Origin: Tetrapyrgos nigripes
Lineage: Eukaryota; Basidiomycota; Agaricomycetes; Agaricales; Campanellaceae
Length of the DNA: 64,000 nt
Direction: 5' to 3'
Assembly: GCA_013368315.1 (NCBI GenBank)
Contig: JAACJM010000005.1
Location: forward strand, 620,001 to 684,000
Below the pieces are notes generated by a model that did no database searches, was not told where the DNA came from, and saw nothing but the letters and a program-made list of their open reading frames with translations. Positions within the stretch are counted from its first letter, which is position 1. Every line of letters starts with the position of its first letter. This document shows positions 22,325 to 33,599 of the stretch, in pieces. The translations under genes were made by a program, and so were the position numbers.

Positions 22325-23761
22325 CTTTTAAAAGTGATCGGGCCTGGGTTTTGAAAGCCCGACGCGGAACAGAAAAAGTCGCATAAAAGTCACAAAAGGC
22401 CGGTTTGCCGTTTTACTGATGAAGTCTATTTTACTCACATTTAGAAAGTAGTGAGGTCGTCCAAAAAAGTGTCCAGAAAAGCCCGGCACAATTCATTGGA
22501 AAGTGGATGCCATCCGGAAAAAAGTAAAAGACAGAAAGAGCTTGTGTGAGAAAAGCCGATCAAAAGGCTTTAAGGATAAAAGTTACTGAAAGCTCCGAAA
22601 AGCGGGGAAAAGTCGATTTGCCGTTTTACTGATGATAGGGTTGGAAAATATTTTTAAGGGCCTGACAGCTGGACTAGCTAACTGTATGTAAGCAAGATAT
22701 ACAAAATTAGGAAATAATAATTCATGTGGATCCCGCTTATCTCCAGAGATAACACTATGCTTTTGTGCACCTCAGCAGTTGCAATGATACTCTTTAGAGC
22801 ACTTAGATGCTAGAAGAAGGCTCTAAAATATTATCTATAAGCAGTTATCCTGCAAAGATATTGGGAACATTCAACTGTCCTTAAAAACCCTCCCCAGACT
22901 GTGGGGTTTCCAAAAAAATTGATTAGCAGCCTGACAGCTGCACTAACTAACTAGTAACCAGCCCTACATGGGAATATGCAATTGCTGGTCCCCCTTGTTC
23001 CCAAAGCAGTCTCTCTCAGGCAAGCCGACAATGTCATTGATGGTATTTACATAGATTATTTGCAAAGACATGTATCTCCTTTGTGCTCAGATGCTACAGT
23101 TGAATGCGAGAGACACCCAAACTGTATTCCATATGATATATATTTTTTTTGGCAGTGAAAGTCAGTTTGAAGCAGCCAAAAGTGTATTCCATATGATATA
23201 TTCTACTATAGTGCTTAGCCTTTACTTAAGGAGCATGAAACTTCAAAAGGTTGGGTGTCATATCGAAAGTTGTACTACTACATACAGAAAATTTTGTATC
23301 CAATGAGATAAATCTGTATTACAAAGTATTATTGTTCTTGACTCTTGTACTCTGTCAATGTCCTGAAGGAAGCTGCTCAAGAAACCAGGGTGGTCAATAT
23401 TGGCGCTGCAGGGAAAAGCAGAAGTCAATGTTGTCAAATATCAGAAGAAATTCAGTCACTTACGGGTACTTCCCTCTAACATCTCCCTTGGGATAATACT
23501 CACAGACAATGTACAGAATCTAGATAGATGATTCCCAAGGTTTGTAAGAGTCCAGTTCTGGACAGCACATCTGAGCTGAAGAGAGCTCTTCCAGACCATC
23601 TGGGTAGCTATTTGCTTGTTCAGCAGAGGAATTATATCCTGTTCGCAATGGTCCAGTCTTGGATTCCTTTGGTGATGTTGTAGCTCTTTCCATATGGACC
23701 ACCAGTTTTTCAAGCTCACAGTAAAGCCACCTTGGCTTGAGTAGCTTGAGGGTAGCTTAAT
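22325..23761. repeat. Unclassified repetitive insertion cutting gypsy-2
   Basis: This stretch replaces the integrase and 3' LTR of gypsy-2. It holds several small duplications: TTTGCCGTTTTACTGATGA at about 22405 and 22617, CCTGACAGCTG near 22662 and 22932, and GTATTCCATATGATATAT near 23125 and 23188. At 23694-23760 it carries GGACCACCAGTTTTTCAAGC and GGCTTGAGTAGCTTGAGGG, which resemble the terminal parts of the MULE-like element at 55250-57330. It may be composed of several decayed DNA-transposon fragments. No credible gene. Confidence 0.35.
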
Positions 23762-25657
23762 CCCGTCTTTGTAGTTCCATTCCTGTAGATTCTTCACCAG
23801 AGACCGTGGTCTGTTTTGTAGAATGATGTTGAGGGCACTCACTACTTCAAGGTCTCTTTTGGGGGACTCTTTGATCCTTCGACGTAGTTCTACATCTCCT
23901 ATAGCCGTGACAGTCCCTTGTCTGGTTGCTCGAATTCGGAAGAATTTAGGGTCAAGAAGGACCCTATTGGCATTGTCGTATTCTATCCTGACTCGGTGAT
24001 CTGATTGTCTGGACAATGGATCAGCTTTATTAAGGCTTCCCGGTTTATGAAGGAGGGAAAACTCAAATCGTGTGAGGAATAATGCCCAGCGTGCTTGTCG
24101 TCGGCTGAGTTTCTGAGCTGTCTGGAAGTATGTTAGGTTCTGGTGATCGGTCAAGATATCGATGGAGTGTGGGGCTCCTTCTAGATAGTGCCGCCATGCT
24201 TCTAGTGCTCGTATGATTGCAAGTAATTCTTTATCGTGGATGTCGTAGTTTCGTTCTGTCTTGGAGAGGGATTTGGAGATATAAGCCACCGGGTGCCATT
24301 GGTTGTCATCTCCAGTTTCCATGAGTATGCCTCCTGTTGCATATTCTGATGCGTCAACTTCTACTCGATACGGTTTGGTATGATCGGGCATCAATAGGAC
24401 CGGTTTAGACGTAAAGGCTGCTTTGAGAGACTGGAAGGATTTCTCCATTTCTGTTCCCCAACTCCACTGATTATCTTTTCTTGTTAGGTTGAATAGTGGT
24501 TGTGCGATTTTTGAGAAATCTTTGATGAATCGTCGATAGAAGTTTCTGAACCCTAGGAATGCTTGTACTTCCTTTACCGTTTTTGGTCTTGGCCATTCAA
24601 TTACCCCCGCAACTTTAGCAGGGTCCATTGCCAAGGTGTCATAGGAAACAATAAGGCCCAAGAAGTCGACCTTATCTGTTTCAAACATGCACTTCTTGGG
24701 TTTCGCATATAAGTCATTGTCCTGTAAGCGTTGTAACACTTTTTGTACGAGTTCACGATGTTCTGACAAATCGTGGGTGAATATGAGAATGTCATCCATA
24801 TAAATAACGACCTTCCCTTGATCGATGAGATCCTTAAAGATCGTATTCATCATTGCTTGGAAGGTGGCTGGTGAATTCATCAGTCCGAAAAACATGACTG
24901 TTGGTTCGAAGAGTCCCCGGTTGGTTTTGAAGGTGGCTTTCCATTCATCTCCTTCCTTGATTCGGATGTTATTGTATCCCCATCGTAGATCAATCTTAGT
25001 GAATACGTGTGCATTTTTGAGTTTGTTGATCAGTTCTGGGATCAGAGGTAGAGGATACGTGGTTTTTACGGTACCCTTGTTGAGTTCCCTGTAGTCTTGC
25101 ACTGGTCGTAGTTTTCTGTCCTTCTTTTTGACAAAGAAGAAAGGACTCGCCATGGGTGACTTTGATGGTTTAATGTATCCTTTTTCGAGGTTTTCGTTTA
25201 AGAAGGAGTCTAATTCGGTCTGTTCATTTGGCGAGAAAGGATATGTTTTGCACATTCGTGGTTGAAAATCCTCTCGTAGTTCGATTGCGTGATCCCAACT
25301 ACTTCATTGGGGTAAGTGTTCTGAGGTTTCCTTGTCGAATACCGACAAGTAATTGTGATATTGTTTGGGAATCCGCTCTTCTAGTGATGTTGGTTGATCT
25401 GTTGTTGATTTGTTTTCAGCAATTTGTTGTGCTTTTGTAAAAGCTGCTCGGATACTCAGCTTGGTTTTCAATAGTTCTTCATCTTGATCCTTCAGGGCAT
25501 CAATATATTCCATGGCGAGTTCACTCCACTGATGTGGGACGTTCCATTGTCCAGTTGTATCTTCAGAAGGTAGCAGCACCCCCAATTTGATCTGTTTAGA
25601 ATGGGTGTTTCGAGATCGTGATCTTTGACGTTGTCCCGCTACCTTCGGCTGTGCCAT
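23762..25657 (-). pseudogene. gypsy-2 reverse transcriptase and RNase H
   Basis: The pre-RT region (ERIPKQYHNYLSVFDKE) is followed by a TGA at 25304 and then an uninterrupted RT: SPMASPFFFVKKKDRKLRPV, KIDLRWGYNNIRIKEGDEWK, the palm motif VVIYMDDILIF (YMDD), and LGFRNFYRRFIKDFSKIA. RNase H follows (YRVEVDASEYATGGIL; ERNYDIHDKELLAIIRALEA; DILTDHQNLTYF). The tether to integrase (SRQSDHRVRIEYDNANRVLL) is present, but after KDGI the sequence is unrelated. This is the best-preserved RT in the window; catalytic aspartates are intact. Confidence 0.9.
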
Positions 25658-25702
25658 CGGCTTGTAGTGTCCTATGGGTTCTTTGTATGTTACTTGGTAA
25701 TC

Positions 25703-26185
25703 TCAGTGGTACGTTCTAGGATCAACTATTTCAGGTTGCCTTGGTTTCGTAGGATGTGTATTCGACTTAGCTTTGATTTTTACCGGGGGGTTTTCTAGTA
25801 CACAGGTATCGGCGCAGCGTGTCAGGTTAACTTCCGAGATTGCCCAATCAATCTCTGGGTTGTGGTGCTCTAACCAATTGGTTCCTAGAATGATATCATG
25901 ATTGCTGATGTCTGTAATATAGAATTCGGCAGTTTCTTCGTGATGCAACTTTCGATCTTGTGCATAGATCTGTAATTTTTGGATGGTGTAGTGTGTCACC
26001 CATCCCATTACGTTTTTGGATCCGTCAACATTTTGTACTGGGAAGGGTTTTTCTATGGGGATTCGATTAAGGTGGTGTTTTTGGGCGAAGGTGTTGTTGA
26101 TAATAATTCCTTCTGCTCCGCTGTCCAGTAGAGTGATTGCGTCAATTTTTCGTCCAGTTATTTTACCAATTAGTTCTGTTTTCAA
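25703..26185 (-). pseudogene. gypsy-2 aspartic protease
   Basis: The active-site signature is AITLLDSGAEGIIINN, with the second flap-strand region DISNHDIILGTNWLEHHNPE matching the 'ILG..WL..(H/Y)NP.IDW' block of gypsy proteases. It shares its frame with the RT downstream, separated by a TGA at 25703 where Arg CGA is the simplest ancestor. It would cleave the Gag-Pol polyprotein inside virus-like particles. Confidence 0.85.
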
Positions 26186-26343
26186 TTCTATTGAGGGAAT
26201 CTGTCAGTTTCGAGTGATTGCCGTGATTCTTAGCTCAGATGGGAATTGTGGCTTACGAAAGGGTATAGGGCTTGTGTATTGCCTGTTTTTTACTGGTATA
26301 TATGTCCATACTCCTCCTCCTGACAATGTGACAGGAGAGGGAT

Positions 26344-27473
26344 CTAAAAATCCGTTTGCGTTACAAGGTCCTTGAGGTATCCTGCTGCCTTCTCCTTCTC
26401 TTCTCCTGATAGTGATCTGATTTTGGCAGTGAATTCCGCAATATCCTTCATCGTAGTGTTTGTCCCAGAAGACGAGGGTTCTGTGGTGGCTGTAGTTGTT
26501 CTGATCAAAGGTCTCCAGGCCATGTTATTGGGATTTGTTGTGGTGGACCTGGGAAACATGGGGCAGTTCCATGTGGTGTGCCCCTTTTTGCGACAACCAA
26601 AACATCTTCCTTTTTCATCTTTTCTCTTTCTTCATTTGTCAGCTTAGGTGGATATTTAGTATTTGGAGATGCACCTGGGGTATCATTTTGGAAGGCATTC
26701 ACTTCCATGGTTCTTGTTCGACTTCCTCCCGTGCTTTGCGATCCCTTGGTCTGCTGCCCTCCTTCCCCTTGTTGTTTATTCCATAAGGTCTTCTCTGTTT
26801 GTCTTTCCACCCAGATCATGTGTTGTTTGACCGCGACCTTCTGTAGCGCCGCGAGGTTCTTGGGTTGGGATGGTAGAGAGGAAATTCGGTCTACCAATCC
26901 TCTTGGAAGCCCTTTTCAGTAGTGCTTCATTAATGCCTTGTCGTTGTAACCAGTATCTTTAGCGTATAGTTTGAATTGGGAGTTATACTTATCTATATCT
27001 GCTAAGACTCCTTCCATCCTTATGGTTTCTATCTTTTTTTGTGCTTGAGATTCCCAAGATGCTGGTTTGAAGTCTCGCAGGAATTCTCATTTCACTTCTC
27101 GTAGGGTCCATGACTTCTTCTTTGTCGCAGACCCCAATAACGACGAGTCTTCGTCTTCACTAGTCGATTCTTTGCCACTGTCACTATAGTCATCGTCTTC
27201 TGCATACATTTTTGCCATCATGTTGTGAGCCCATTGTCCTGCTTCCTCTCCTGTGAAGAGAGTGAGAAATAGTGCTATTTTCTCATTTTCCGTAGGATAG
27301 ACTCCATCGTTAAGTTGAAGGTAGTTGTTAAACTCGGCTAACCAATCCCTTGCCAAGTTTCGTTCTCCTGTGAATTTCTCTGGTTTTGCCCCTCTTTCCT
27401 TCATGGTTCTATTAGAAGGAGTAGAGGGATCGTCTTCATTGGAAGGGGTGTTAGCAGGACTTCTATTTGTCAC
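26344..27473 (-). pseudogene. gypsy-2 Gag with CCHC knuckle
   Basis: Capsid-like region: KPEKFTGERNLARDWLAEFN then YPTENEKIALFLTLFTGEEA and GQWAHNM, typical of gypsy Gag. The frame continues past TGA codons at 27087 and 26916 into LVDRISSLPSQPKNLAALQK and a threonine-rich spacer. The zinc knuckle CFGCRKKGHTTWNCP (near 26600) is in a neighbouring frame, implying a small indel near 26610. A C-terminal tail includes KIRSLSGEEKEKAAGYL. Gag would package element RNA. Confidence 0.8.
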
Positions 27474-27479
27474 CCCTGC

Positions 27480-28510
27480 GGTGGCAGCTGAGGTGGGTTC
27501 GTTGTGTTTGGAGATCCCAAGAGAAGAATAGAGTGTTTGAAAGTCGATGGATTGTCGAGGATGAACAGATATAGGTTCTTGGATTGCACTGGGGGTGCTG
27601 TTGGATGGAGATCTATGAAGGGAAGTTTGTTGTTCGGATTCGGGAATAGGTTCGTTGCTAGGGTCCGATTCTTCGAATTGAGTATTCGGTGAGGGTTCGG
27701 TTATCGAGAGTTGGGTTTCTGAGGTAGGTTCTGATGGAATATATTGTCCAGGTGGTAGTATGGGTCCAAAGCCGTGCTCTAGTTCTGCTCGTGTGAGTAC
27801 TCGGTTTTGTATGGAGAATCAGTTTGGACACGGATTGTTTATACAGATGTCCCACTGGTTATTAGTGGAAAAATAACAGTCCTGTCGATGTCAAAGATGA
27901 TAGGCGTGAGGTCAACGGATACAGGCAAGGGGAACGTGAGGTGAGGAGAGGCGACGTGTGATCGTGATCGAGTTACTCTAGGAATTCCACTTCCGGACAT
28001 ACACTAGTTGGTGTCTTCAGGTTCTGAAAACAGAGGATCCCACTGATCGGTGGGGACATCCTCCCAATAGAATCCTTGTCAGTTGTAGTCGTTTATTCTG
28101 GGTATTCGAGTTCGGAGGTATTCTTTGTGTTCCTCTAGGCAGTATTCCAAGATGTCACAGTCCTCCTAGTCATCATGACTGAACCAACTGGGAATGGGAG
28201 CGTTTCCAAGTTGGATGAAATAACGAGTGTCTACGACTGCCACGTAACGTGGGGATAGGCTCTCAGAGGATATCTTTGTTTGGAGGTATTCAAAGATGGT
28301 TACTTCACCTTTGGCCCACGTTCTCTTGTTTAGCTTAATCCAATGGTTGTTGAATGCGACGGTGTGCTTTTGTATTGCATTTTCAACCCGCTGTGAATAG
28401 TTTTTGAAGCTGTCTGGGTCTGAATCTTCAATCCTGTAGCGGTATTCTGGTTGTTCAGGAATGGTTCAAAGTTGAAAGCCAGTGTGTATGAATGAGGGTT
28501 TTAGGATTTC
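27480..28510 (-). pseudogene. gypsy-2 region upstream of Gag, decayed open frame
   Basis: Minus-strand sequence contains protein-like pieces such as VTIFEYLQTKISSESLSPRY, VAVVDTRYFIQLGNAPIPSW, and GFYWEDVPTDQWDPLFSEPE, separated by stops that read TAG, TGA and TAG in one frame near 28170-28000. A similar long pre-Gag coding region exists in gypsy-3, so this clade may have an extended Gag. I do not recognise a domain. Confidence 0.45.
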
Positions 28511-28571
28511 AATTACAGAGTTGGTTGACCACCCTACTCAAATCGGCGAGTCTGGTTTTATGTCTCAAAAC

Positions 28572-28778
28572 TGTGTAGACGGGGGATGACGTAAGTGAAT
28601 TGAGAATAAGTGAATAAGTGAGAATGTCCATGGAGATAGGAATCGGAGGAGATAAATGATGTACATATCAGATCAAGTGATGGTAATTATAGACAGAGAA
28701 GATGATGGATGGTAAAGATGAGAGAAATGAATAGTAGTCCGTGGAGATAAGAAACGAATAGATCGGTGATTCGTGACA
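28572..28778 (-). repeat. gypsy-2 5' LTR
   Basis: In element orientation it begins TGTCACGAATCACC at 28778 and shares TCTCCTCCGATTCCTATC and the following segment with the solo LTR at 17371. The end (CGTCTACACA near 28572) is a guess from the TG...CA rule, because the 3' LTR is absent. Confidence 0.5.
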
Positions 28779-29067
28779 CCCATCATCCTTCACTTGTTCA
28801 TCATTGCTCACCATCCATGAAGGTTACAACATTACGGGACCCTTGAGGGACTTGTTCCTATAACATGAGGCTTCTGCATGTGACTATGTAATTTAGATAT
28901 ATGATTAATATTTCCTTGAGATTTTCTTACTAATTTCCAACTCGGAATCTCAGTACCAAACAGTTGACAGCACTCATGAATGCTCGCCACCCACTCCCTT
29001 TCCTTTGGGCCTCATCATTGCCACGCGCAATGGTGGCCCACATCTCCTTCAGCAAGAATAGTCAGCA
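28779..29067. other. Host-like spacer between gypsy-2 and the 29-kb hAT block
   Basis: No gene or repeat end is apparent in this AT-rich stretch. Its right edge carries the left copy of the TCCAGCAG target duplication (29068-29075). Confidence 0.3.
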
Positions 29068-29284
29068 TCCAGCAGCAGTGTTGTAGCTAAGGCTTAACCC
29101 TTAATTAATGTTAAGCCTTAATACAGACCTTAATTTAAGCCTTAGCATTGACAACAACCCTTCATGAAGCCTTAGCAACCTTAAAAAGGCAGGTGATGTC
29201 ATATTATAAATCATTAAAATTTTTCAACATACAACTCTGAGTCTGAGGTCCTGCACTGGCAGCACCCAGTTCCCCATACCTGCT

Positions 29285-29605
29285 CCTACTACTGGGGCAA
29301 AGGGCCATTGCTTCGCGTGGCAAATTACAAGGCCCTTTCATGTAGTCCAACTCAGGTTATGCAGAAGGGAGGGAGAGTCAGTGGAAAGCGAGAAAGAAGA
29401 AGGGCATTAAGCAGCATGTTGTCATGGTTATTGACATCAACAGTCCTTGGATCTGGTCCAGACCAAGTCTGGACATTCCAGTTATTGGGAAGGGCAAAGA
29501 CTGGCTGTGGCAACAAAAAGGGGTGGGAGTTTGTGGTCATGGTAAAATTTTCGAGGTCGACATAAGTTAACTCGGCCTTTAAGGGGCCTCGTAATTTGCA
29601 ACACC
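29285..29605. repeat. Dispersed MITE-like repeat (family copy 3)
   Basis: Inverted ends GGCAAATTACAAGGCC (near 29322) and GGCCTCGTAATTTGC (near 29585) enclose about 270 bp with GGGGTGGGAGTTTG and GAGGTCGACATAAGTTAACT, as in the copies near 3724-4345 and 20330-20750. The outer left flank GCCATTGCTTCGCGTGG is also shared with the other copies, so the full unit may be longer. It has no gene. Confidence 0.6.
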
Positions 29606-29822
29606 ATACTATGCCTCCTTCATGCAGGCCTCTGTGGCAATTTTTTCACTCTGGAGAGAAGCCTAACTGCTCTCATTACTGAGCAATGTGTTTTGGTTGT
29701 ATTACAGCAATTCCTGTAAATGATGGGAATCACATTTTTTCTCCATGTCTACCCAATAAGGAAGGTAGCCTGTCCCCAGAGATTATTGAGCAATTATCAC
29801 TTCTTTTTTTCTTGCATGACCA

Positions 29823-29931
29823 CTACCATGCCTACTCGAGGCGCAAAAAAGAAGACGGACGCCATGGAATTTGCTGATGACCTTGCCCAAAGTGCAATCC
29901 AGGAGGCAGCCAGCAGGAATCCAAATGGTAC
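29823..29931 (+). CDS. First exon of the hAT-borne cargo gene
   Basis: Starting at the ATG near 29829, the frame reads MPTRGAKKKTDAMEFADDLA then QSAIQEAASRNPN and reaches a GTACGT donor at 29930. The LTR of gypsy-3 begins six bases later, so the rest of the gene lies beyond 46793. A basic start followed by an acidic/amphipathic helix is all that can be seen. It could instead be the start of the hAT transposase itself. Confidence 0.4.
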
Positions 29932-29936
29932 GTGCT

Positions 29937-30496
29937 TGTAAGGGTCGTACCTACAGTCGTTAATGTTGTTCTGGACGACGTTGATACGTAGGAGACTGCT
30001 AGGCAATATGGCGAGACTATAGGAAGTTGATAGAGCTGATAGGGGCTTGTAGCCACAGTTGGAGTACTTAGAGTCTAAGTACTTGTTGGAATGGCTGGAA
30101 AAATGGAGGATGCTGGTAAAAGGCTTCAGGTAGTTGCTGGTGATTGCTGGATCGATTGACTTGAAAGCTAGATATGATTCAGGTTTGTTGTAGGTAGGTT
30201 GACAAAATATCTAGGCTAAAGAGTTAAGTAGTTATGTCACAGTTTATATACATATGCTAGGACTATTGAGTGAGTCATTATGAGTAAAGATGAGTCAAAT
30301 AAGTTCGGATCCATAGTATGGAGTCATACAAAGAAGTGAGTCAAGAGAATTGCCTTGTGGCAATGAAAGTCGAGACCATACAGAGGTTTGGAAACCATGG
30401 GAAAAATACCCTGAGGTTGCCGTAGTCCGCGGGACTGCTGTCCTTGCTTGATTGTGTGGTCCCCCTTGTTCCGTACGAATGGTACGACCTATGACA
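29937..30496 (-). repeat. gypsy-3 3' LTR
   Basis: 560 bp; in element orientation begins TGTCATAGGTCGTACC after the purine tract and ends GGTACGACCCTTACA. Near-identical partner at 46229-46788. Confidence 0.92.
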
Positions 30497-30695
30497 TTTC
30501 CCCCCGCTCTAGTCTGAACCCCTGAAGACTATGCAGGTAAAACCTTGCAGGGTCATATAGGGCATACGTTGTAAGATTCCCAGACTTGGCTTGGTTTGAA
30601 TACTCTGGGTTTGAGAATTCCTCGCACTGGTTTGGTTTAGTAAGCGTTGTTTTGCGAGCCCTCTTTTGTATTGGTACGCAGATGGAGTCCTTCCC

Positions 30696-30703
30696 TATAA
30701 AGG
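30696..30703 (+). promoter_or_regulatory. TATA-like box of the antisense gene in gypsy-3
   Basis: TATAAAGG lies about 55 bp upstream of the ATG at 30758, on the same strand and outside the LTR. It is a plausible core promoter for the antisense gene, inferred from position only. Confidence 0.45.
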
Positions 30704-30757
30704 TATGACCATCGAGGGCTGTTTTTTCAACATCAACATCTTCTCGATTCTTCTCTT

Positions 30758-31913
30758 ATGGCGCATTCTCCTGCTTTGACCTCTTCCTCCATTTTCGGTG
30801 ACAGTGATGATGACGTTGTTTTCCTTGGTACTCGGAATGTGTCCTATGTAAATCCCACTGGTATTGACGCTAGGTATGAGATTTCTCGTGCTGTTTGTGA
30901 GCTTTGTTTGAATAATTAATCAGTCCCCACAGTGTTCCGTCGGAGGATGCGATTGCTGCTGCTTTAGCAAGACTGGTTTTGGTAGAGCATGAGTTGGCCA
31001 ATCAAGGATGGGTCCACAATGACCTGGAACGGTATGTTTCGGTCTTTTTTTTTTTGTTTCGAAGTATTTTTAATTGTTTTATTCCCTTCGCCAGGGAGTA
31101 TGCTTTACTTCAAGACCGTTGCCGTCGTTTTGAAGATGACTGGATGAACAGCCTCGATCGTGTTTCATCTGAGGAGGGCAAGATTTGTGAGTTGGAAAAA
31201 ACAATTGCCAATCTGAACTCCTCCAAGAGCGAACTTCGTCGTCAATTGGCCATTACGACACAGGCTCATGATGCTGGTGCGTTGGCATTAACGGTTTCCG
31301 AGGGTCGTTGCTTGGAGCTCTCCGAGAAATTGGAGTCGACTGAACGTTTATTGGATGGTTCCAATGTCAATTCGAGGGAAAATTTCCTTCAGTGTACTCG
31401 TTTTGCTCGTCAAGCTCTCATAGCTCATCGTGGTAACGCTCGCCTTGCGTTTTTCAAGCTTTATGACGATTTGGGCGATGTCACTTGTGCTAAGGATCTT
31501 TCAGGAAAGGCCCTTTCATTGTCCCGAGCTTTCTCCTGCTTCCAGCGTTTCCTTCGTCAAGTTGATTCCGTGAGTCTGTCCATTACCAGAAATTATGCTG
31601 AACAACAGAGGGGAATGCAGGAAATTGAGAGGTATGCTTCTGGTCCTGACATTCCTTCTCTAATGGCAGTGTTGTTCCCTTCGTTCGTGCTTTTTCCCTC
31701 TTGTGTTTCATACTTTTAATGTATCTTCCCATTTAGGATGCATAATCTCCCTGCTTGTCCTCAGACTAGTAGTTCCTCCACAGGCACTAAGCGTTCACAT
31801 CTCTCTTCCAACCGATCCTCTGATCCTCGCAAATCCCCTTGTCTGTACATTTTTGCTCTCTCTTTTTTTTTTTTTTTTTTGTGTCCTTCAGTCCTCTGAC
31901 TTCTTTGTCATAG
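30758..31913 (+). CDS. Intact antisense gene inside gypsy-3 (293-aa coiled-coil protein)
   Basis: Five exons on the strand opposite to gag-pol: 30758-30873, 30933-31031, 31095-31631, 31737-31844, 31892-31913. Every intron interrupts phase 2, starts GTATG or GTACAT, and ends in CAG or TAG; the total is 882 nt with no internal stop. The N-terminus has FGDSDDDVVFLGT, acidic residues next to a short hydrophobic patch that could act as a SUMO-interacting motif (inference). Residues about 80-170 form a likely coiled coil (YALLQDRCRRFEDDW; EEGKICELEKTIANL; CLELSEKLESTERLL). The middle has RFARQALIAHRGNARLAFF, and the C-terminus is Ser-rich and basic (GTKRSHLSSNRSSDPRKSP). It sits between the chromodomain stop and the purine tract, converging on gag-pol. 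No retroelement domain is recognisable. Unlike the sense genes, it is undamaged. Confidence 0.7.
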
Positions 31914-32109
31914 CTATAAACCCTCGTCCGTCCCTGAAGAGGGCGAAATCCCTGTTAACAACTAGTTTTTGATTTTATGCCAGTTAAAGTCCATGTTGAG
32001 TCCATTTCTTGTGTACTTAGCCCCTTAGTCTCTGGGAGCGTCGTAATGAAATTTCTTTAGGTGTCTTATGCTCAGATTGTTGGCCCTTTGCTTTAACTGT
32101 CTCAAGTTG

Positions 32110-32805
32110 TCAAATTTTCGTTGTCGGGGTTGCTATTACAGTTTGGTTTGTGTCCTTAGCGCTCGCCTCTCGTATTTCTTCCTTCTTTAAGGATCCTATC
32201 TGTTTTATTGTAACCCTTGGTTTGGTTGGGTGTAATTCGTGATATTGCTCTAGCGCTTCGACAGCATTGACTAGATTTGATAGTGGTTCGTATGTGTCCT
32301 CCTCTAGCTCGTAACCCCGCCATCGCACAAGGTATTCCACCCTTCTTCCCACTCTTCTTGAGTCTAAAATTTCTTCCACCTCGTATTCATATTCCTCATC
32401 GACTTCTATAGGCTTGGGGGGTGGTTGCAAACGGTTCGGGAATTCATTCAGATGCACTTTAGAAAGTAAGTTCACATGAAATACATCATGGACTCCTTTC
32501 ATAGTTCCCGGCAGTTTCAGTCGATATGCATGGTTGGATACCTTTTTATCGATTTTAAAAGGTCCCAATCGTTTATAATCGAGTTTCTTTGTTGGCCGTC
32601 GGGTTTTAATGTTTTTTGCATTTAGCCACACCATCGTGCCCATGTCCCAGTCCTCTGGCTCCTGCTCTTGTTTTTCATTGGCGTATTTCTCATATGCCTT
32701 GTTAACCGTTTCAATTTGTTCCTTTAGGTACTTATGTAGGTCCTGTAGTTCTGCCGCTTTCATCTGGGCTGCGTGACTGGGAAGATTCGGTATCCCTATG
32801 GTCAA
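32110..32805 (-). pseudogene. gypsy-3 integrase C-terminus with chromodomain
   Basis: The GPF-type module is seen as TKKLDYKRLGPFKIDKKVS then HAYRLKLPGTMKGVHDVFHV and NLLSKVH. A well-formed chromodomain follows: YEVEEILDSRRVGRRVEYLV, RWRGYELEEDTYEPLSNLVN and AVEALEQYHELHP, including the aromatic positions Y..W..Y. This places gypsy-3 among chromoviruses, whose integrases are thought to direct insertion to methylated-histone chromatin. A frameshift near 32800 separates it from the integrase core. Confidence 0.88.
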
Positions 32806-33599
32806 TCATGGATGGTATCCCTTATTGGCAAAGAATGGGGATACATTAGTGGCTGAATGTGGGACATTGTTAATGTGAATTCTGCTAGGGGCAGAAATTC
32901 TTCCCAATCATTCTGGTCATAATTGACAAACATGCGGAGGTATTGTTCAAGAATTTGGTTGACCCTCTCAGTTTGTCTGTCTGTTTCTGGATGATATGCC
33001 ATTGAAAGGTTGGTTTTAACTTCCAGTGCCTCGCATAGCACTTGCCAGAATTTTGATACGAACAAGGTCCCTCTATCTGATGTAATGTCCAGTGGCAGCC
33101 CATGTTTCGAGAAGACGTGCTTTAGGAAGTGCTTGGCTAGCTCTGGAGCATTATCTGTTGTATAACAAGGTATGAAAATTCCTTGCTTTGTTAACCTGCA
33201 CATGACAACCATTATTGCATTGAAACCATTGGACTTTGGTAATTCAGTTATATGATCCACTGAAATAGATGTCCATGGTTGTTGGCCTATAGGTAAGGGT
33301 TTTAGGAGTCCAAAAGGTTTCCTCCTTACTGCCTTTACATGATTGCATGTGTTGCAGGATTGTACAAAACTGGTAACGTCTCTCCTAATCCTTGGCCAGA
33401 AGTAGCTCCTGTTCATCAATTTAATGGTGACGTTTATCCCTGGGTGCCCACGTAATTTATGATCATGATGACTTTGAATAATTTTCATTTGTAAGTCTTG
33501 ATCATCAGGTATATAAATCAACCCATCCCTTAGGAGTAGCCCATCTTGAATCAAAAATGGTCCTGGTTCTTCAGATAGGGCAATTTTCTCCTTCTCCAT
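32802..33599 (-). pseudogene. gypsy-3 integrase core
   Basis: HHCC module: HHDHKLRGHPG and CNTCNHVKAV. Core: TSISVDHITELPKSNG (first Asp), DITSDRGTLFVSKFW (second Asp), YHPETDRQTERVNQILEQYL (Glu). The frame is shared with the RNase H end upstream; the stretch between (33600-33795) holds four TGA codons at 33795, 33696, 33624 and 33600 and no other stop. All catalytic residues are still present. Confidence 0.88.

Larger units (their letters stand above)
23762..28778 (-). mobile_element. Ty3/gypsy element gypsy-2 (3' truncated)
   Basis: In element orientation: 5' LTR (about 28778-28572), an upstream Gag-like open region, Gag with a CCHC knuckle, protease, RT and RNase H. The integrase, chromodomain and 3' LTR are missing because unrelated sequence starts at about 23761. 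In-frame TGA codons at 27087, 26916, 25703 and 25304 break otherwise preserved frames. The LTR is related to the solo LTR at 17371-17886. Confidence 0.85.
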
